From contig MBPM02000212.1 in assembly GCA_001695595.3 (NCBI GenBank), forward strand, positions 1-62,334: 62,334 nt of DNA, written 5' to 3'. The translations under genes were made by a program, and so were the position numbers. How positions within the stretch are numbered: the first letter of the stretch is position 1; each line of letters begins with the position of its first letter. The DNA comes from Plasmopara viticola. Its lineage: Eukaryota; Oomycota; Peronosporomycetes; Peronosporales; Peronosporaceae. The notes beneath the pieces were generated by a model that was not told the DNA's origin, made no database searches, and saw nothing but the letters and a program-made list of their open reading frames with translations. This document shows positions 61,895 to 62,334 of the stretch, one piece after another.

Positions 61895-62334
61895 GTTACT
61901 TTCACCAGAAAGCTCGAATGAGAGCGACGAAAGAAGAAATTCGATACCCTCCTCAAATCGATAAAGCCATTGACGTCATTCTTATCATCAATTTCTGCTG
62001 GAGCGCTCCAGAGTGTGACATCATAAAATAGTCTTACTGATACTTAGCGCGCAACTGCGCAAGCCTAGGTATTTCCATCAATATACCTTGGCTGTAGAAC
62101 TTTATCAGCGATGCGGGTATAGCATCCAGGTAAGCTGTGACGTGACTTTAACTCCTGCCTTCGGGTTTGGGAGCTAGCAACGAGTACTATGCTTGTCGAT
62201 GGACAGTCCTGACTCGTGCATTAATGTATCCTAATATTCATTGCTGTGTGTACATTCAAGGAATTGATCGTTGAAAAGCTTGTAGAACTCTTTTGATTGT
62301 TTGTGCTGCAGATAGTAGAGCCACAGAATTCAAA
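61895..62334. other. Right edge, nothing recognised
   Basis: The first ~100 bp may be the 5' part of the HNH gene on the minus strand. Beyond 62035 only short frames with many stops are seen, and no RNA gene. Confidence 0.5.

Noticed and set aside
61360..62031. Plus-strand frames at the right end
   Set aside because: They are antisense to the HNH gene, whose minus-strand frames show the conserved core.

Overview
The window is eukaryotic nuclear DNA, probably from an oomycete or related stramenopile (inference). The pointers are a class II tRNA-Leu array with Pol III signals, a protein-primed polymerase/integrase mobile element, an ubiquitin-specific protease with PDZ and RanBP2-finger parts, and an HNH_2-like protein. 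No bacterial operon structure is present. Species cannot be fixed from the sequence alone.

Layout. (1) 1-50494: one tandem array of about 71 units, most 715-725 bp. Each unit carries on the minus strand an intact-looking 80-nt tRNA-Leu(AAG) and, about 360 bp away, a 79-nt diverged tRNA-Leu-like copy. The two half-units resemble each other, so the unit looks like an old dimer of a ~360-bp tRNA repeat in which one tRNA decayed. There are no protein genes here; open frames in the array are read-through of tRNA and spacer. A diverged block lies at about 32.1-35.9 kb, and several units have lost or damaged the second copy. The first ~3 kb is full of one-base deletions. (2) 50495-55498: an AT-rich Polinton/Maverick-type element that interrupts the last array unit about 126 bp upstream of a tRNA-like gene. 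It holds a small basic ORF, a protein-primed family B DNA polymerase with an OTU-like N-terminal region, and a DDE-type integrase with a C-terminal chromodomain. No capsid, ATPase or protease gene is visible. (3) 55499-58034: unassigned flank. (4) 58035-60270: a USP-type deubiquitinase gene with PDZ and RanBP2 zinc-finger parts, plus strand, broken many times. (5) 60844-61894: an HNH_2-like nuclease-domain gene, minus strand, also broken. (6) 61895-62334: nothing recognised.

How it fits together. The polymerase and integrase would act together in a self-synthesising transposon; the integrase chromodomain and the landing site just upstream of a Pol III gene suggest chromatin- or Pol III-guided targeting (inference). 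All five frame breaks in the element, and most in the USP gene, shift the frame in the direction of a single-base deletion. The left end of the window also shows mostly one-base deletions. Uncorrected long-read errors are therefore a serious alternative to real gene decay, and the broken genes may be intact in the organism.
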